From Rhodococcus sovatensis (GTDB taxonomy: Bacteria; Actinomycetota; Actinomycetes; Mycobacteriales; Mycobacteriaceae): a DNA stretch of 64,000 bases. Below, piece after piece: positions 60,991 to 64,000 of this stretch. The stretch's first letter is position 1. Each line of letters begins with the position of its first letter. The DNA lies in NCBI RefSeq assembly GCF_037327425.1, contig NZ_CP147846.1:2046001-2110000 (forward strand), in the 5' to 3' direction. The notes below the pieces were generated by a model, which saw only the letters and a program-made list of their open reading frames with translations, had not been told where the DNA came from and searched no databases. A program made the position numbers and the translations under genes.

Positions 60991-62352
60991 TCAGCTGTGC
61001 AGCAAGAAGTGTTCTAGTACCTGTGTACCGAACTCGAGCGAACTCACCGGAACACGCTCGTCGACGCCGTGAAACAGGGCCGCGAAATCGAGCTCGGGCG
61101 GAAGTTTGAGTGGAGCGAAACCGAAGCACCTGATCCCCAGCTTCGCGAACGCCTTCGCGTCTGTTCCGCCGGACAACATGTACGGAACCGTACGGCCGTT
61201 CTCGTCGTGTGCGAGGACGGCGTCGTTCATCGCGTCGACGAGATGACCGTCGAACGTGGTCTCGTAGGAATCGAGCTTGGTGATCCACTCACGTTCGACG
61301 TTGGGGCCGATCAGCTCGTCGACCTCGCGTTCGAACTCTGCCTGCCGACCCGGAACGACACGGCAGTCCACCACCGCCTCGGCGGACTGCGGGATGACGT
61401 TCGCTTTGTAGCCGGCCTCGAGCATCGTCGGATTCGCGGTATCCCTCAGCGTTGCTCCGACGATTCGCGCGATGCTTCCCAGTTTCTGCAGAGTTCCGTC
61501 CAGATCAGGCGACGCCGGGTCGAAATCCAGACCGGTTTCCTCCGCCACCGCGGCCAGAAATTCTGCGACAGAATCGGAAATGACCAGCGGGAACGTGTGG
61601 TTGCCCAACTTCGCGACCGCCTCGGCTAGATAGGTCACGGCGTTGTCGTCGTGCAGGAACGATCCGTGTCCGGCGCGGGCCTTGGCTGTGAGCTTCATCC
61701 AGCCGAGACCCTTCTCGGCAGTTTCCACCATGTAGAGACGCTTCTCGGTTCCATCCGGTCGAGCTACGGTCAACGAGAATCCGCCTACTTCTCCGACCGC
61801 CTCCGTCACGCCTTCGAACAGGTCGGGTCGATGTTGCACCAGCCAGTGCGATCCCCACTTCCCCCCGTTCTCCTCGTCGGCGAGGAACGCGAACATGATC
61901 GGGCGGGGCGGGATGATTCCGTTCGATTTGAACTGGCGTGCAAGTGCCAGCGCCATGCCGACCATGTCCTTCATGTCCACCGCCCCACGGCCCCACACGT
62001 AGCCGCCCTCGACGGCGCCGGAAAACGGATGCACGCTCCAGTCCGCGGGCTCGGCGGGCACGACGTCGAGATGACCGTGGATCAAGAGCGTCCCGCGTGT
62101 CGGATCGGCACCCGGCAGAGTCGCGAAGACGTTGCCGCGTCCCGGAGCGCCGGATTCGACGTACTCGGTCTCGTAACCGACCTCCTGGAGCTTGAGCGCC
62201 ACCCACTCGGCGCACTCCTTCTCACCCTTGGTGGTTTCCAACTCGCCTGTGTTCGAGGTGTCGAAACGGATCAGAGCACTGACGAGATCGACGACCTCGT
62301 CGAGGGCAGTCGTACGGACACGGTCGTTCGGGGAGTTCTCAACGGAAGACAC
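60991..62352 (-). CDS. M20-family metallopeptidase
   Basis: 453 aa. Zinc-dependent aminoacylase/carboxypeptidase-like: LLIHGHLDVVPAEPADW (first His/Asp), WGRGAVDMKDMVGM (Asp), FLADEENGGKWGSHWL (Glu-Glu), a lid domain (residues about 190-310) and the last His in FHGVDERVPVSSLEFG. Substrate unknown; same position as M. tuberculosis Rv2141c. 17 bp upstream of the YbhB-like gene and co-directional. Confidence 0.93.
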   Translation of the reverse strand: MSSVENSPNDRVRTTALDEVVDLVSALIRFDTSNTGELETTKGEKECAEWVALKLQEVGYETEYVESGAPGRGNVFATLPGADPTRGTLLIHGHLDVVPAEPADWSVHPFSGAVEGGYVWGRGAVDMKDMVGMALALARQFKSNGIIPPRPIMFAFLADEENGGKWGSHWLVQHRPDLFEGVTEAVGEVGGFSLTVARPDGTEKRLYMVETAEKGLGWMKLTAKARAGHGSFLHDDNAVTYLAEAVAKLGNHTFPLVISDSVAEFLAAVAEETGLDFDPASPDLDGTLQKLGSIARIVGATLRDTANPTMLEAGYKANVIPQSAEAVVDCRVVPGRQAEFEREVDELIGPNVEREWITKLDSYETTFDGHLVDAMNDAVLAHDENGRTVPYMLSGGTDAKAFAKLGIRCFGFAPLKLPPELDFAALFHGVDERVPVSSLEFGTQVLEHFLLHS

Positions 62353-62465
62353 TCCACTTTCCTACCACCGATTGCAGTCCTTCGGATGAACTGACGTGCG
62401 GATTTGGGCGATCGGGTACCCGTCGTATATCTTTGTCCAGCACGCAGCGAGCAGGTGTGCAACTG

Positions 62466-62554
62466 GTCCGAGTGGCGGAATGGCAGACGCGCTAGCTTGA
62501 GGTGCTAGTGTCCTATTAACGGACGTGGGGGTTCAAGTCCCCCCTCGGACACCA
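62466..62554 (+). tRNA. tRNA-Leu (GAG)
   Basis: 89 nt with all parts: acceptor GTCCGAG paired with CTCGGAC, D arm, anticodon stem CTAGC/GCTAG with loop TTGAGGT giving anticodon GAG, a long variable arm (GTGTCCTATTAACGGACG) typical of tRNA-Leu, T loop GTTCAAG, discriminator A and encoded CCA. Reads CUC and CUU. Confidence 0.97.
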
Positions 62555-62594
62555 GAGATCGAAATTTCGATCCGCAAGTTCTGAGTTGAGACAG

Positions 62595-62637
62595 ACGACC
62601 TAGGCCCCGGTTCCTTTGGAATCGGGGCCTAGGTCGT
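62595..62637 (+). terminator. Terminator after tRNA-Leu
   Basis: Perfect 15-bp stem (ACGACCTAGGCCCCG and complement) with a 13-base loop, 40 bp after the tRNA; GTTGTGTG follows. A 16-bp palindrome (GATCGAAATTTCGATC) lies between tRNA and stem. Confidence 0.8.
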
Positions 62638-62692
62638 TGTGTGAGCCCGGTCGTCCTCGACCGGCTGTGTGACCGCCTGGAAGGACGAACCG

Positions 62693-64000
62693 ATGACCGA
62701 GCCCGAGTACGACGTCGATGAAGTCTGCGGAGCTTCATCCGGCAGGGCTTCAACCGAAACCGACGGGCATTCGGCCGGCATCGATTCGGCTGATCTAAAT
62801 ACCTGCTTGCGAGTGCTGAGAATGGCAGGAGCCCTCGACAAGAATCATCCAGATTCGATTGTCGTCCAACGCGCCTCGGGCCAGCTGTTCAAGGACCTCA
62901 AACGATCACGGCGGATCGCAGCACGAAACGCTAAGTCCGAAGCGGATCGAGCAGTCGTGGAGTCGACCGCAACAGGTTCACCCAATCGGATCGACGACGA
63001 GACCGCTGGTCTGTCGCTGACGACGCGAACATCGGGTGAGTATGCCGGAACGCTGATTCGCGCAAGGCCCTGCTACATCTGCAAGCAGCGCTACACACTC
63101 GTCGATGCGTTCTACCACCAACTGTGCCCCGACTGCGCAGAACTGAATCGCAGCAAGCGTGATGCCCGAACGGACTTGTCGGGTCGACGGGCCCTGCTCA
63201 CCGGAGGCCGCGCGAAAATCGGAATGTACATAGCTCTTCGGCTACTACGTGACGGTGCACACACGACCATCACGACGCGCTTCCCTGGCGACGCGATCCG
63301 CAGATTCTCCGCCATGGACGACAGCGATACCTGGTTGCACCGTCTACGAATCGTCGGCATCGACCTACGCGACCCGGCGCAGGTCGTGGCCCTCGCGGAC
63401 TCCGTCGCAGCCGAGGGACCGCTCGACATCCTCATCAACAACGCTGCGCAAACGGTGAAGCGCTCCCCCGGGTCCTACAGCGCGTTGATCGATGCCGAAT
63501 CCGAAGCACTGCCGTCGGGTGCTCGGCCCGATGTCATCACGTTCGGCAAGACCAGCGAAGCACATCCAGCATCGCTCGCGAGTTCCCTGCCCCATTCCGA
63601 CACCGGCGCAGTCTCAGGCGATGCTCTGTCGGCGGAGGCAGTGAGTTCCCTTGCACTGCTTGCAGGTTCGGCAACTGCAGAAAGGATCGAGAAGGGAATC
63701 GCGATCGATGCGGGCGGGCTGGTCCCGGACCTCGCCGATACGAACAGCTGGATTCACACCGTCGAGCAGGTCGATCCCGTGGAACTACTCGAAGTGCAAC
63801 TGTGCAACTCGGTCGCGCCGTTCATTCTCGTGTCCAGGCTCCGCGCCGCAATGGAAGCGTCGCCCGCAAGACGCAAGTACGTCGTCAACGTCTCTGCGAT
63901 GGAAGGCCAGTTCAGCCGCGCGTACAAGGGGCCCGGACATCCGCACACAAACATGGCGAAGGCAGCACTGAACATGCTGACCCGCACGAGTGCGAAGGAG
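62693..64000 (+). CDS. Zinc-ribbon / short-chain dehydrogenase fusion (partial)
   Basis: 436 codons from ATG 62693 (GGAAGGACG upstream); the 3' end is outside the window. The first 125 residues are polar and variable, then a four-Cys zinc ribbon (CYIC at 127 and CPDC at about 143), then an SDR Rossmann domain: ALLTGGRAKIGMYIALRLL (cofactor loop at about 170), DLRDPAQVV, ILINNAAQT, VVNVSAMEGQFS (Ser). At the Tyr-x3-Lys position the text is HTNMAK, so Tyr is replaced by Thr while Lys remains. Probably NAD(P)-binding; oxidoreductase activity is doubtful. Confidence 0.88.
   Translation, partial: MTEPEYDVDEVCGASSGRASTETDGHSAGIDSADLNTCLRVLRMAGALDKNHPDSIVVQRASGQLFKDLKRSRRIAARNAKSEADRAVVESTATGSPNRIDDETAGLSLTTRTSGEYAGTLIRARPCYICKQRYTLVDAFYHQLCPDCAELNRSKRDARTDLSGRRALLTGGRAKIGMYIALRLLRDGAHTTITTRFPGDAIRRFSAMDDSDTWLHRLRIVGIDLRDPAQVVALADSVAAEGPLDILINNAAQTVKRSPGSYSALIDAESEALPSGARPDVITFGKTSEAHPASLASSLPHSDTGAVSGDALSAEAVSSLALLAGSATAERIEKGIAIDAGGLVPDLADTNSWIHTVEQVDPVELLEVQLCNSVAPFILVSRLRAAMEASPARRKYVVNVSAMEGQFSRAYKGPGHPHTNMAKAALNMLTRTSAKE

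Noticed and set aside
62466..62554. tRNA-Leu as an integration site
   Set aside because: The gene is complete, no second copy of its 3' end was seen in the window, and ordinary chromosomal genes follow.
1..64000. CRISPR array
   Set aside because: No regularly spaced direct repeats with variable spacers were seen; the only tandem repeats are short and unspaced.

Overview
The window is high-GC actinobacterial chromosome, most likely Rhodococcus or a close relative in the Mycobacteriales. Three things point there: the Pup-proteasome locus, mycothiol synthesis (mshC), and a gene order that follows the Mycobacterium tuberculosis Rv2092c-Rv2141c neighbourhood (helY, tatC, tatA, pafC, pafB, pafA, prcA, prcB, pup, dop, mpa, trmI, metH, mshC, uppP, lppL, pyrD, a YbhB-like gene, an M20 peptidase). 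These are matches by recognition; no search was run.

Layout. (1) 1-4600: helY (cut by the window edge), tatC, tatA and pafC, all on the minus strand. (2) 4531-18177: a 13.6 kb, clearly AT-richer integrated element bounded by two identical 70-bp repeats. It has split the pafB-pafC pair at the pafC start codon. It holds a tyrosine recombinase, a lipoprotein, an Lsr2-like silencer, several unknown phage genes, a tail-fibre fragment, the C-terminal part of a tape-measure protein, a large minor tail gene and one plus-strand membrane-protein gene. An IS3-family element has cut the minor tail gene and an IS21-family element sits between two incomplete phage genes. No capsid, portal, terminase or lysis genes are visible, so this is a defective prophage. 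(3) 18174-27488: pafB, pafA, a PAP2-diacylglycerol kinase fusion, prcA, prcB, pup, dop and mpa, which together tag proteins with Pup and degrade them. (4) 27667-40671: housekeeping genes (MTB12-like lipoprotein, trmI, RecB-like nuclease, thioesterase, hisG/hisE, HAD phosphatase, metH, PAC2 protein) and the assimilatory nitrite reductase nirB-nirD. (5) 40729-49038: a complete four-gene Wadjet (JetABCD) plasmid-defence operon inserted between nirD and mshC. (6) 49060-60388: mshC, an SCO1664-like protein, a DUF3090 protein, a histidine phosphatase, uppP, a diverged aldo/keto reductase, a haem ABC importer (hmuTUV), an lppL-like lipoprotein and pyrD. (7) 60446-64000: YbhB-like protein, M20 peptidase, tRNA-Leu(GAG), and the start of a zinc-ribbon/SDR fusion.

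The most unusual region is the element in pafC. PafB and PafC act together as the activator of the SOS-independent DNA-damage response in mycobacteria. Here the phage attachment core starts exactly at the pafC start codon, so integration rebuilds a full pafC reading frame but separates it from pafB and its upstream signals, and places the integrase gene directly downstream of pafB. The element also brings its own Lsr2-like silencer. The Wadjet operon is a second defence-related locus, in ordinary host-like DNA with no mobility genes beside it.
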